This document shows, one piece after another, positions 1 to 12,751 of a DNA stretch of 64,000 nucleotides. How positions within the stretch are numbered: the first letter of the stretch is position 1; each line of letters starts with the position of its first letter. This DNA comes from Alteromonas sp. BL110 (GTDB lineage: Bacteria; Pseudomonadota; Gammaproteobacteria; Enterobacterales; Alteromonadaceae): assembly GCF_003443615.1 (NCBI RefSeq), contig NZ_CP031967.1, positions 1,364,001-1,428,000 of the forward strand, read 5' to 3'. Position numbers and translations under genes: made by a program. The notes beneath the pieces are model-generated. The model worked only from the letters and a program-made list of their open reading frames with translations, made no database searches and was not told the origin of the DNA.

Positions 1-85
1 GTGTAAAATCGTTCCCCCCTTTAAATAAAGGGGTCTGAGTTATCCCCACAAATAATATAGCGATATCAGTGTGATAAAAAATAAC

Positions 86-260
86 AATGGGGTCAGAGTA
101 CATTTTTTCGTTTGAATAAAAACGAGAGTATATTTCTTTGAATTTTCTGTACTGGAGATAAGGTTATAACCGCGCTCTGATCTTGATAGTACTAAAGTAC
201 TCTGACCCCATTTTTGAGTGTTTGCTGGGGGAGGAATGGGTGAATGTACTCTGATCCCAT
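86..260. repeat. REP/MITE-like inverted-repeat element (ATGGGGTCAGAGTAC ends)
   Basis: ATGGGGTCAGAGTACA (about 87-102) is mirrored by its inverted copy near 195-211, enclosing about 95 bp with no gene. A third, one-base-variant copy lies at 244-260. A hairpin CCCCTTT/AAAGGGG lies just outside at 16-33. From general knowledge, this GGGGTCAGAGTA motif often flanks Y1 REP-associated (RAYT) transposases in gammaproteobacteria. No transposase is present here, so this looks like a non-autonomous or deleted derivative lying just past the rRNA operon terminator. Confidence 0.55.
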
Positions 261-283
261 TACTTTTTCAGGTGCAGAAAGCA

Positions 284-310
284 AAAAACCCGCCGTTAGG
301 CGGGTTCTTC
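284..310 (-). terminator. rRNA operon rho-independent terminator
   Basis: On the minus strand AACCCGCC-TAAC-GGCGGGTT is followed by a T run, directly downstream of the 5S gene. The stem is GC-rich with a 3-4 nt loop, a textbook intrinsic terminator for the rrn operon. Confidence 0.85.
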
Positions 311-318
311 TTAATGGG

Positions 319-435
319 ACCTGGCAGTGTCCTACTCTCACATGGGGAAACCCCACACTACCATCGGCGCTAATACGTTTCACTTCTGAGTTCGGAATGG
401 AGTCAGGTGGTACCGTATCGCTATGGCTGCCAGGA
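319..435 (-). rRNA. rrf: 5S ribosomal RNA
   Basis: About 116 nt. The 5' and 3' ends (CCTGGCAG and CTGCCAGG) pair as the 5S terminal helix. The internal segment reading CCGAACTCAGAAGTGAAACG on the minus strand is the conserved loop B/helix III region of bacterial 5S. It is the last gene of the operon, about 120 bp after 23S. End positions are good to a few bases. Confidence 0.93.
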
Positions 436-553
436 AAAACTGGTAACAATCTAGAAAACTGGATATTAATTCAATCAGTGAGTAACTACTTTTCACTCTA
501 CTTGCTTTAGCTTGTCTACAACACTCAAAAGCCTAAAGCTTTTTGGGCGTTGT

Positions 554-3430
<2,877 letters not shown>

Positions 3431-3657
3431 CATACAACCCCAAACAGCCTTTTGACTTCTGCTTAAGTTATGTCGCATGAATGACAAGCTAATCGGAAGA
3501 ATTGCCTTGCTATCTTTTTGCTAATCGGCTTGCCGATTGGCACGCTTTTCAGCGCTTTTAGATAACAAGCAATTCAGTCAAGTAGAGTAAAAAGTACGTC
3601 TTTCGACTTCTCAGTTACTCAATTTTGATTGATTACTATTAATATCAGCTTTCCAAA

Positions 3658-3670
3658 TTGTTAAAGAACA
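3658..3670 (-). promoter_or_regulatory. boxA antitermination site (16S-23S spacer)
   Basis: On the minus strand TGTTCTTTAACAA matches the rRNA boxA consensus (TGCTCTTTAACA) bound by NusB/NusE. It lies about 230 bp upstream of 23S, the usual position for the spacer copy. Confidence 0.75.
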
Positions 3671-3895
3671 TTCGCAAAATGACGAGTCATTTCACTTTAG
3701 AGTAAAAAACCCTAATCAATGCTTACTGAAACAGTAAATATTCATTAGGATTTAGGGTCCAACGTGACACATAAAATCGGTTTCCACTTTAGCCTTTGAC
3801 TACCGCTAACTTTAGCGAGTAGAAAAACCGTCAGGAAGGTTCCCTTCCGGTTAAGCGGCTTTTTCACGACCACTTGCAAAGCAAGTGCAGGTGAA

Positions 3896-3972
<77 letters not shown>

Positions 3973-4009
3973 TCAGTACTTCGCTTATGCAAGCTCAGTG
4001 TCAAGTAGA

Positions 4010-4085
4010 TGGTGGAGCTAAGCAGGATCGAACTGCTGACCTCCTGAATGCAAATCAGGCGCTCTCCCAGCTGAGCTATAGCCCC
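4010..4085 (-). tRNA. alaT: tRNA-Ala (UGC)
   Basis: 76 nt with encoded CCA. Acceptor arms GGGGCTA/TAGCTCC pair (one G-U), the anticodon loop TTTGCAT gives TGC, and the D and T arms are canonical. It is the first tRNA after 16S in this operon, 37 bp ahead of tRNA-Ile. Confidence 0.96.
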
Positions 4086-4164
4086 ATAAACTTGTGTCGT
4101 TCTTCATTTTTAAACAAGACTATCTGTGTAGGCACTGCATCAAGTGCGTCTTACGACGTAATGG

Positions 4165-5696
<1,532 letters not shown>

Positions 5697-5769
5697 AAAT
5701 ATATCGAAATATGAATCGTCGTTATGTTGACACTCTTAACGAGTGCCCACACAGATTGTCTTGTCTAAA

Positions 5770-5782
5770 TTGTTAAAGAACG
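5770..5782 (-). promoter_or_regulatory. boxA antitermination site (rRNA leader)
   Basis: CGTTCTTTAACAA on the minus strand, between the rrn promoters and 16S. It is the leader counterpart of the spacer boxA at 3658-3670. Confidence 0.7.
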
Positions 5783-5852
5783 TTGCGACTTCGTCGCAAT
5801 TCACCGGAAGCCGTTGCTTCTTAGTGACTCACCCTGTTCGAGTGAGGTGCGC

Positions 5853-5880
5853 ATTATACGCTGGAAGTTTTCGTTGTCAA
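5853..5880 (-). promoter_or_regulatory. rRNA operon promoter P2
   Basis: On the minus strand a perfect -35 TTGACA (5880-5875), 16-bp spacer and perfect -10 TATAAT (5858-5853), followed by GCGC. A GC-rich discriminator after the -10 is what makes rRNA promoters sensitive to ppGpp. It lies about 155 bp upstream of 16S. Confidence 0.88.
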
Positions 5881-6004
5881 CACTTTTTGAAAATTTATTT
5901 TCTGAAGCGTTTCTTCTAAACTCCCGTCTTTACTGGCCTATATAGGTAGTAGAGACTTACTTCAGGAGGGTTGCTGTTTTGCTTTTCCCCCGAAGCGGAT
6001 GCGC

Positions 6005-6032
6005 ATTTTAGGGAAATGAGCGCTCACGTCAA
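6005..6032 (-). promoter_or_regulatory. rRNA operon promoter P1
   Basis: On the minus strand TTGACG (6032-6027), 16-bp spacer, TAAAAT (6010-6005), then GCGC. It has the same geometry and discriminator as the P2 promoter 152 bp downstream, giving a tandem rrn promoter pair. The AT-rich sequence just upstream (about 6040-6060) may act as an UP element. Apart from these promoters and boxA I see nothing in 5697-6200. Confidence 0.75.
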
Positions 6033-6218
6033 CACTTATTTCGAAAAAAACCTTATTTTTCGATCGTTTGCACAAACAACACACAAAACGTTCATTAAAA
6101 CCACGAATTCATCTCACTTTTAACCATCTATAAGGTTAGTTAAGTGGTATCCGCTGTGTTGTACTATAAATTAGTTAACTCGTAGCTATTAAAAGTACGT
6201 TCTTATCAGGAGCACTCT

Positions 6219-7367
6219 ATGAAGGTTTCGGAATTTAAGACCGCGGGAAAACTCATTACTGGACTAGGTGCTATTAAAGCCCTTACTGATGAAATGAAGC
6301 GTTTAGGCATAAATAACTGTGCTGTGATAACTGATAAAGGCGTATCTTCTTCAGGGCTTCTCGACCAAATACTCACGCTCATTCCTTCTAAACCTTTACT
6401 TATTGTTGATGACATACCTCCTGAGCCTGAAGTAGATGTTATAGAAAGAAAGTTGTGCTTGCTTCGGGAAAAACAGATAGACGGAATAATCGCGCTGGGC
6501 GGAGGCAGTGCTATTGATAGCGCTAAAGTACTTGCCTCTACATATGACTATACCGGCCCCCTTGTAGATCTCTTCGGTGAAAATACGCTTACACAAAGAA
6601 ACCTCCCTCTTATTGTTGTTCCCACTACCGCAGGTACAGGTTCCGAAGTTACCAACATTGCTATTTTGTCTGATCCTAAAGCACAAATGAAGAAAGGCAT
6701 TGTTAGTCACTGCTTATTACCCGATGTAGCAATTGTTGCACCTGAGATGACAAAAACGTGCCCTCCCTCAATTACAGCAGCGAGCGGTATAGATGCATTT
6801 GTTCACGCGCTTGAAGCCTATATAAGTGTTAATGCCAGCCCCATTACCGACGCGCTTGCAGAGAAGGCGCTTAAGCTTATATTTAATTCATTATCACACG
6901 CTTATAATAATGGAGAGAACTTATCAGCTCGTGAAGATATGGCCACCGGCAGTTTAATGGCAGGTCTTGCATTTGGAAATGCCGGCGTGGGCGCAGTACA
7001 TGCATTGGCCTACCCATTAGGAGGGCGCTTTCATTTATCACACGGCATGAGTAACGCGGTAATGCTTCCTCACGTTTTGAAAGTTAATGCGCCTTTCTGC
7101 CAAGACAAACTTTATTGCGTAGCTAAGCTACTGAAGGTATGTGAGCGCCACCATTCAAAGGAAGAAGCAGTTAAACTGCTATTAGGTGCTATAGAAAAGC
7201 TGTGTAGGGATGTAGACATACCAAATTCACTCACCCATTTTAATATTTCGCCAACTTGTGTAGGGGAACTAGCAGAAGAAGCGAGTAAAGTAACTCGCCT
7301 CCTTCGCAATAATCCCAAGCAATTAAGTATTAAAGAGATTGAAGATATATACCGACTCGCGTTTTAA
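6219..7367 (+). CDS. iron-containing alcohol dehydrogenase
   Basis: 382 residues, the usual length for the group III Fe-ADH family (NAD(P)-dependent alcohol/aldehyde interconversion in the cytoplasm). The nucleotide-binding GGGS lies at 94-97, followed by VPTTAGTGSEVT at 134-145. The four metal ligands are all visible: D192, H196, H261 and H275. The ATG start is preceded by AGGAGC at 6208-6213. It is convergent with the DUF1080 gene, and the two stop codons overlap. The substrate cannot be read from sequence. Sugar-derived aldehydes, lactaldehyde or 4-hydroxybutyrate are family possibilities. No link to the neighbouring sugar operon is shown. Confidence 0.88.
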   Translation: MKVSEFKTAGKLITGLGAIKALTDEMKRLGINNCAVITDKGVSSSGLLDQILTLIPSKPLLIVDDIPPEPEVDVIERKLCLLREKQIDGIIALGGGSAIDSAKVLASTYDYTGPLVDLFGENTLTQRNLPLIVVPTTAGTGSEVTNIAILSDPKAQMKKGIVSHCLLPDVAIVAPEMTKTCPPSITAASGIDAFVHALEAYISVNASPITDALAEKALKLIFNSLSHAYNNGENLSAREDMATGSLMAGLAFGNAGVGAVHALAYPLGGRFHLSHGMSNAVMLPHVLKVNAPFCQDKLYCVAKLLKVCERHHSKEEAVKLLLGAIEKLCRDVDIPNSLTHFNISPTCVGELAEEASKVTRLLRNNPKQLSIKEIEDIYRLAF

Positions 7368-8131
7368 AGCGGTCTTACCCACATATTTTTAAAGCTCACT
7401 AAGTTACCGTGATCTTGTAATTGAAGCGGCGCGCATCCGTGAGCTTTATATTTTGGTGCACCTATCCATTCTGTGGTTCCTTGGATCTCGGTATGGTTTT
7501 GAACTACTACGCCATTGTGTATAACAGTAACATAGCCCTTGGTTGCTAACTCTTCACCTTTAAAGGTAGGGGCTTTATAGATAATGTCATAGGTTTGCCA
7601 CTCGCCAGGGGCCTTCATAGCATTAACTAAAGGGATTGTTTGCTTATATACACTTGCCGCCTGACCATTGGGATAGGTCTTATTCTGATATGAGTCTAAT
7701 ACTTGAATTTCGTACCTTTGCTGAAGGAAGATACCACTGTTATTGCGCTGCTGTCCTTCCATACCCGCCTCTGGTTGCGGTACTTTCCACTCTACGTGCA
7801 GCTGGACGTCACAAAATGCTTCGTTCGTTTTAATATCACCCGTGCCCGGTTTTACGGTAAGTACACCATCTTGAAGCGCCCACTTAGCCTCACCTTCTTT
7901 TACCGAACTCCAATTTGATAAGTCATTGCCAATTAAAATGGTGGCATCAGAAGGCACGCCAATCTCACTAAAAAAAACAACTTCCGGAACCGGCTCCCAA
8001 ACTTCTGTTTTGGCTGCCTGCTGTTCACGAGATAGACGTGACTCGCTTTTCTCTGAATTTGCTTCTGTTGCAGCGCACGCGGTAAGTGGCATGAGTAGCG
8101 CCACTGTAGAGGCGAGAAGAGTCTTATTCAT
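7364..8131 (-). CDS. DUF1080 (3-keto-disaccharide hydrolase-like) lipoprotein
   Basis: About 255 residues from the chosen ATG, which follows an AAAGGT ribosome site; an in-frame ATG 11 codons upstream has none. Residues 1-19 are a lipoprotein signal with lipobox LTAC, so the protein should be anchored at the cell envelope. The body is a concanavalin-like jelly roll of the DUF1080 family. Typical segments are NDLSNW, the NSGIFLQQRYEIQVLDS stretch and LQDHGNLVSFKNMWVRPL at the end. Family members are now known or proposed to cleave 3-keto-glycosides. It is the last gene of the GMC/Gfo operon, which supports that role; the exact substrate is inference. Confidence 0.85.
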   Translation of the reverse strand: MNKTLLASTVALLMPLTACAATEANSEKSESRLSREQQAAKTEVWEPVPEVVFFSEIGVPSDATILIGNDLSNWSSVKEGEAKWALQDGVLTVKPGTGDIKTNEAFCDVQLHVEWKVPQPEAGMEGQQRNNSGIFLQQRYEIQVLDSYQNKTYPNGQAASVYKQTIPLVNAMKAPGEWQTYDIIYKAPTFKGEELATKGYVTVIHNGVVVQNHTEIQGTTEWIGAPKYKAHGCAPLQLQDHGNLVSFKNMWVRPL

Positions 8132-8250
8132 TGTGTAAGTACCTTTTATAATCTGTTTCATCACTATGTAGCGATTGGCTTTCTTGTTTTTGCTTTATTC
8201 ACTAAGCTTTTGTATCAGGCTTATGTCTATCAAGCCTATGTATACCAGGC

Positions 8251-8868
8251 TTACGTGGCCCAAGCTTTGTCGCCCTTCTTGTAAGGAAATGCACCATCGT
8301 AACGCCCAGGAATAGCGACATATCTAAGTACTTTGGTTGCGCCAACTTGAGATGTGAAAAAGCAATAAAGTGTCAGCTGCTTTAATAAGGTGAAGTAGTG
8401 AGGCGTTGGCTCATCGGTACCAGGTTCCCATTGACTTGGCTTTCCTGTTTCAACGCCTTGATAAACGCCGTTAGCAAGGTTTGCCGCTTTTGCTTCCACA
8501 TCCAAATCGTTGAAGAAGGTTTCGCGCTCTTGCTTGGTAAGCTGGATAAATGACTTATTGAAGCGACTTTCACTTAATGAAGATATTTTCTTTATACCAT
8601 CGACAAACGTCTTTTGAAGTAAGGGTGTGTAGCAATCTGTTACCAGCACAGCCATTGTTGCACCAACGTTTGCAGCTTTTGCTCCAGGCGTATCTGTTTG
8701 GGGGATGATCACCTCCCCCATCTCATTGAGTAGAGCCACGTCTTTTTCATTAAATAATGTGTTGCTTAGCGGTACCGCAGGAATATCTTTGTATGCAAAC
8801 GCATTCCCCGCAAATAACGCCGTACCCGTGGCTGTCGCGATAAGTTTAAGTAGTTCTCTGCGCTCCAT
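8251..8868 (-). CDS. gluconate 2-dehydrogenase subunit 3 family protein (small subunit of GMC dehydrogenase)
   Basis: 205 residues. The N-terminus MERRELLKLIATATGTALFA is a Tat-type signal (RR followed by a hydrophobic run to AFA). The remainder matches the gluconate 2-dehydrogenase subunit 3 family, with DTPGAKAANVG, FF.DLD and KQLTLYCFFTSQVGATKVLRY-like segments. These small subunits pair with GMC flavoproteins and escort them through the Tat system. The start codon overlaps the GMC stop by one base (TAATG), so the two are translationally coupled and probably made one to one. Confidence 0.88.
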   Translation of the reverse strand: MERRELLKLIATATGTALFAGNAFAYKDIPAVPLSNTLFNEKDVALLNEMGEVIIPQTDTPGAKAANVGATMAVLVTDCYTPLLQKTFVDGIKKISSLSESRFNKSFIQLTKQERETFFNDLDVEAKAANLANGVYQGVETGKPSQWEPGTDEPTPHYFTLLKQLTLYCFFTSQVGATKVLRYVAIPGRYDGAFPYKKGDKAWAT

Positions 8869-10553
8869 TAAAGGTTTCCTCGCTTTAACTCTTCCACGGC
8901 AAACTCAGCAGCTCTAGCCGTTAGCGCCATATAGGTTAGCGACGGGTTAACACAGCTGCCTGATGTCATTGCTGCACCGTCTGTAACAAATACGTTAGGT
9001 GCGTCCCATACTTGGTTATGCGCATTTAACACGGAGGTTTTTGGATCTCTGCCCATACGGGCCGTACCCATTTCGTGAATACCCATGCCAGGAGCATAGT
9101 CGGCATCCCATCCTTGAACATTCTTAAGTCCAGCCGCTTCGAACATATCAACGGCGTCCTGCTGCATATCTTTACGCATCTTGAGTTCGTTTTCTTTGAT
9201 CTCAACGTCCATGGCAAGTACTGGCAAGCCCCACTTATCGGTGACTTTTTTGTTCAGGTACACTTTGTTTTCATGGTACGGAAGAATTTCACCGAAAGCT
9301 GTCATGCCGATGGTCCAAAGACCCGGCTCGGTAATCGCATCTTTGAGCCCTACACCTATACCAAGCTCGGCAATGTCTTTGCGCCAGCCCGAACGGCTTG
9401 CGCTTCCTTGGTAGCCGAACCCACGTAGATAGTCACGCTTATCACTACCCCAATTTCTAAACCTTGGCACATAGAAGCCACTTGGTCTGCGACCGTAGGT
9501 GTATTTGTCGTCAAAACCTTCAACCTCAGCAGAAGCACCTACTCTAAAGTGATGATCCATAACGTTGTGGCCCAGCTCACCGCTGCTGCTCCCCAATCCA
9601 CCATCCCACACATCCGTGGCTGAATTCATTAGTACCCAAGCCGAGTTAAGTGCTGACGCATTAACGAAAACGATTTTACTTTTGAATACATAGGTCTTGT
9701 TAGTTTCTGCATCGATAATTTCTACGCCCGTCGCGCGCTTTTTGTCTTTGTCGAACAAGATCTCTTTCACAATCGAGAAAGGTCGAAGTGTTAAGTTACC
9801 TGTTTTAACAGCAGCCGGAAGCGTAGACGCTTGCGTACTAAAGTAGCCACCAAACGGACAACCCAACCAGCACTTATTGCGGTACTGGCAATGAACACGC
9901 CCTTCTTCAGGTTTACTTTGTGTCATGTTTGAAGTGCGGCCATGCACCATGTGGCGCGCGCCTTCATAGGTTTTTTTAACGCGGGCTGCAACACTTTCCT
10001 CTACAATATTCATTGGCATCGGCGGCTGATAAATGCCATCTGGCAACACATCTAAACCATCTCGGTTACCGCTGATACCTGCGAATTTCTCTACATAGTC
10101 ATACCAGGGTGCCAAGTCTTCGTAGCGAATAGGCCAATCAACCGCTATACCTTCTTTAGCATTGGCTTCAAAATCTTCTTTATTCAAACGGTAGCTTTGG
10201 CGCCCCCATAACAGTGAGCGCCCGCCTACATGGTAGCCTCTGTACCAGTCAAAGCGCTTATCCTCTGTGTAAGGATTTGCTTTTTCGTTTGCCCACATAC
10301 CGTAGGTTTTTTCATTTAAGGGGTAGTCGCGCTTGAGTACGGGATAATCTACTTTCATCGCCTGTGTAGGTAAGTCTCGATGTGGATAATCCCAATCCTC
10401 TTTATGGGCATTTTTGTAGTCTTTTATATGTTCAATATTTTGACCACGCTCGAGCATAAGCACTTTTAAGCCTTTCTCTGTAAGCTCTTTAGCTGCCCAG
10501 CCGCCACTGATACCAGATCCAATGACTATTGCATCGTATTCGTTACTCGCCAT
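8868..10553 (-). CDS. GMC-family FAD-dependent oxidoreductase (probable sugar 3-dehydrogenase large subunit)
   Basis: 561 residues. FAD-binding GSGISGG lies at 12-18, with the acidic ribose-binding segment VLMLERGQ after it. The C-terminal half holds HEMGTARMG and NPSLTYMALTARAA, which carry the His/Asn catalytic pair of GMC enzymes. A cysteine-containing segment (HCQYRNKCWLGCPFGG) resembles that of bacterial gluconate/sorbitol/glucoside dehydrogenases. There is no signal peptide of its own, and the adjacent small subunit carries a Tat signal. Known relatives with this gene pair oxidise sugars, including glycosides at C3, and pass electrons to a quinone or cytochrome. No cytochrome gene is present in this operon. 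Confidence 0.9.
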   Translation of the reverse strand: MASNEYDAIVIGSGISGGWAAKELTEKGLKVLMLERGQNIEHIKDYKNAHKEDWDYPHRDLPTQAMKVDYPVLKRDYPLNEKTYGMWANEKANPYTEDKRFDWYRGYHVGGRSLLWGRQSYRLNKEDFEANAKEGIAVDWPIRYEDLAPWYDYVEKFAGISGNRDGLDVLPDGIYQPPMPMNIVEESVAARVKKTYEGARHMVHGRTSNMTQSKPEEGRVHCQYRNKCWLGCPFGGYFSTQASTLPAAVKTGNLTLRPFSIVKEILFDKDKKRATGVEIIDAETNKTYVFKSKIVFVNASALNSAWVLMNSATDVWDGGLGSSSGELGHNVMDHHFRVGASAEVEGFDDKYTYGRRPSGFYVPRFRNWGSDKRDYLRGFGYQGSASRSGWRKDIAELGIGVGLKDAITEPGLWTIGMTAFGEILPYHENKVYLNKKVTDKWGLPVLAMDVEIKENELKMRKDMQQDAVDMFEAAGLKNVQGWDADYAPGMGIHEMGTARMGRDPKTSVLNAHNQVWDAPNVFVTDGAAMTSGSCVNPSLTYMALTARAAEFAVEELKRGNL

Positions 10554-10597
10554 AACACGTCCTTAAAACTTCATTCGTCGCTGTGCCTGTTCGCACG

Positions 10598-11521
10598 TTA
10601 TACATCGCAGATTTGAATCGCTTGGTGTAGCGACGCGATTCTGCTGGCTTTGCTTTTCGATGTGGGTATAAACTCTTGTGCTAGATAGCCTTTGAATCCG
10701 GTCTGAACAATGGCTTTAGCAATGGCTTCATAGTTGAGTTCTTGTGAAGCATCTATTTCGTGACGTCCAGGAACGCCGGCCGTGTGATAATGACCGAAGT
10801 ACTGATGGCTCTCGCGAATAGTTCGAATGATATCTCCCTCATTAATTTGCATGTGATAGATATCGTAAAGTAGTGAGAAGTGTTTGGAGCCAAGGCGTTT
10901 GCAAAGCTCTATGCCCCACGCTGAGTTGTCGGCCATGTAATCAGGGTGATCGACTTTGCTGTTGAATAGCTCCATGAAGATCACTACGTTGCGTTTTTTA
11001 GCGTAAGGTAGAATTCGCTGTAATCCTTTGACGGCGTTTTCAAGCCCGTCTTTTGGCGACATGCCTCTGGCATTACCGCTAAAACAAATAAGGTTGGTGT
11101 AACCTGCATTGGCGACTAAATCGATGTGCTTTAAATAGCGCGCTTCTAATTCATCGTGTAATTCGCTGTGAATGAAGCCGTCTTCAAGGCTTATCTCGGC
11201 ACCATTACACATAGAAGAGTCGATGCCATATTGCTTTAGCACGGGCCAATCTTCAGGGCCAACTAGGTCAATCGCACTAAAGCCCAGATCTTTTACGGTT
11301 TGGCACAACTCTTCAATGCTTAAATCACCGTATGTCCATCGACTTACCGAGTGATTCACATTGCCTTTAAGCGGTGTATTCATGGCATTACTACCTTTAC
11401 CTGCTGTGGTTGACTCGGCTGCTGCTAAACCAGAGGCGGTTAGCCCTACTCCAGCTATTCCTACCCCAGTCATTGCCATGCTTTGAAGTAATTTTCTGCG
11501 GGCATTGTTATGCATCGGCAT
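10598..11521 (-). CDS. Tat-exported sugar phosphate isomerase/epimerase-fold (hydroxypyruvate isomerase-like) protein
   Basis: 307 residues. The Tat signal ARRKLLQSMAMTGVGIAGVG at the N-terminus is followed by a xylose-isomerase-like TIM barrel. Candidate metal ligands sit in IFMELFNSK, YDIYHMQ, GHYHTAGVPGRHEID and AQEFIP, the pattern of the Hyi family. The ATG follows AAGGAGAAGGTAA inside the end of the MFS gene, a 14-bp overlap. A periplasmic location argues against a phosphorylated substrate. In 3-keto-glycoside clusters such barrels act as keto-sugar lyases, hydrolases or epimerases, which is the likely role here (inference). Confidence 0.85.
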   Translation of the reverse strand: MPMHNNARRKLLQSMAMTGVGIAGVGLTASGLAAAESTTAGKGSNAMNTPLKGNVNHSVSRWTYGDLSIEELCQTVKDLGFSAIDLVGPEDWPVLKQYGIDSSMCNGAEISLEDGFIHSELHDELEARYLKHIDLVANAGYTNLICFSGNARGMSPKDGLENAVKGLQRILPYAKKRNVVIFMELFNSKVDHPDYMADNSAWGIELCKRLGSKHFSLLYDIYHMQINEGDIIRTIRESHQYFGHYHTAGVPGRHEIDASQELNYEAIAKAIVQTGFKGYLAQEFIPTSKSKASRIASLHQAIQICDV

Positions 11522-12725
11522 TTACCTTCTCCTTTCTAAATAGAACGGCAAAGAGCACTAACACCACCGCGGCAAACGCTGCTGGGAATAACCAAACCTG
11601 CTGCCAACTATGCGCACCTGTTTCCATCGTGTAGGTATCGGTAATTGCGCCTGCTACGGCAAAACCCACCAACATACCTACGCCGTACGTGGCCAAGGTA
11701 ATTAGCCCTTGCGCGGCACTTTTTACATGTTCTCCCGCCTTTGCATTGGTATAGATTTGCCCTGATACAAAAAAGAAGTCGTAACAAATACCGTGCAGTG
11801 CAATACCGATAATAAGCATGAACAAACTTTCGTCAGCGTTTCCAAATGCGAACAGCGCATAGCGAATTACCCATGCAGCCATACCAATCACTAAGGTGGC
11901 TTTAATGCCGAAGCGATTTAAAAATACTGGCAGAGCCAACATAAACAGTACTTCAGATACTTGGCCCAATGTCATTTTTCCCGTGGCGTTTTCAACGCCT
12001 ATTTCGGTAAGAAAAGGGTTAGCATTCTGGTAGTAAAAGGCCAGCGGAATACAAATGAGTACCGAAGATAAAAAGAACACAAAGAAGTTCTTATCTTTGA
12101 GCAATGCCAACGCATCTAAGCCTAGAATATCCCGTATGGTTACGGCTTTGCCGCTAGATTGAGGAGGCGTGTTAGGTAGCGTAAAACTGAACACACCTAA
12201 AATTAAGGAGGCAATGCTACATAATAAGAAGGTGTTTTTGAGCATACCATCGGCAATAGATTGGGCAGAATCCCATGAGAATACATAGCTAATCATAAGA
12301 CCAGCCACAATCCAGCCGATAGTGCCCCACACACGAACTTTTCCGAATTCTTTTGATGGGTCGACCATTTGCCCAAATGACACCGAGTTGACCAGTGCCA
12401 GCGTAGGCATATAGGCAATCATGTACGCCAACACATAAGGGTAGAAGCTGACAAAATCATTCGCTTGGTACATACAATACATAAGTACAGCGCCAATGAG
12501 GTGTAAGAAACCAAGGATCTTTTCTGCATTAAAGAATCGGTCGGCAACAAGTCCCACAATGAAGGGGGCAATAATGGCGCCCCAACTCTGGGTTGAGAAA
12601 GCCATACCGATTTGCCCACCATTAGCAGCCAAGGTATTCGACAAATACGTACCTAATGTTACAAACCAGCCTCCCCAAATGAAGAACTGAAGGAACATCA
12701 TCAAACTCAGGCGTAGGGTTATCAT
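11508..12725 (-). CDS. MFS transporter, nucleoside:H+ symporter-like
   Basis: 405 residues with about 12 hydrophobic segments and no signal peptide. The opening LRLSLMMFLQFFIWGGWFVTLGTYL resembles the NupG/XapB-like nucleoside:H+ symporter branch of the major facilitator superfamily. It sits in mid-operon between two TIM-barrel isomerase genes, 26 bp after the upstream gene and overlapping the next one. Context suggests it imports a sugar or keto-sugar rather than nucleosides. The branch assignment is from general resemblance. Confidence 0.82.
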   Translation of the reverse strand: MITLRLSLMMFLQFFIWGGWFVTLGTYLSNTLAANGGQIGMAFSTQSWGAIIAPFIVGLVADRFFNAEKILGFLHLIGAVLMYCMYQANDFVSFYPYVLAYMIAYMPTLALVNSVSFGQMVDPSKEFGKVRVWGTIGWIVAGLMISYVFSWDSAQSIADGMLKNTFLLCSIASLILGVFSFTLPNTPPQSSGKAVTIRDILGLDALALLKDKNFFVFFLSSVLICIPLAFYYQNANPFLTEIGVENATGKMTLGQVSEVLFMLALPVFLNRFGIKATLVIGMAAWVIRYALFAFGNADESLFMLIIGIALHGICYDFFFVSGQIYTNAKAGEHVKSAAQGLITLATYGVGMLVGFAVAGAITDTYTMETGAHSWQQVWLFPAAFAAVVLVLFAVLFRKEKVNADA

Positions 12726-12751
12726 AGTTATTGCTATCCTGTTGATGGCGC

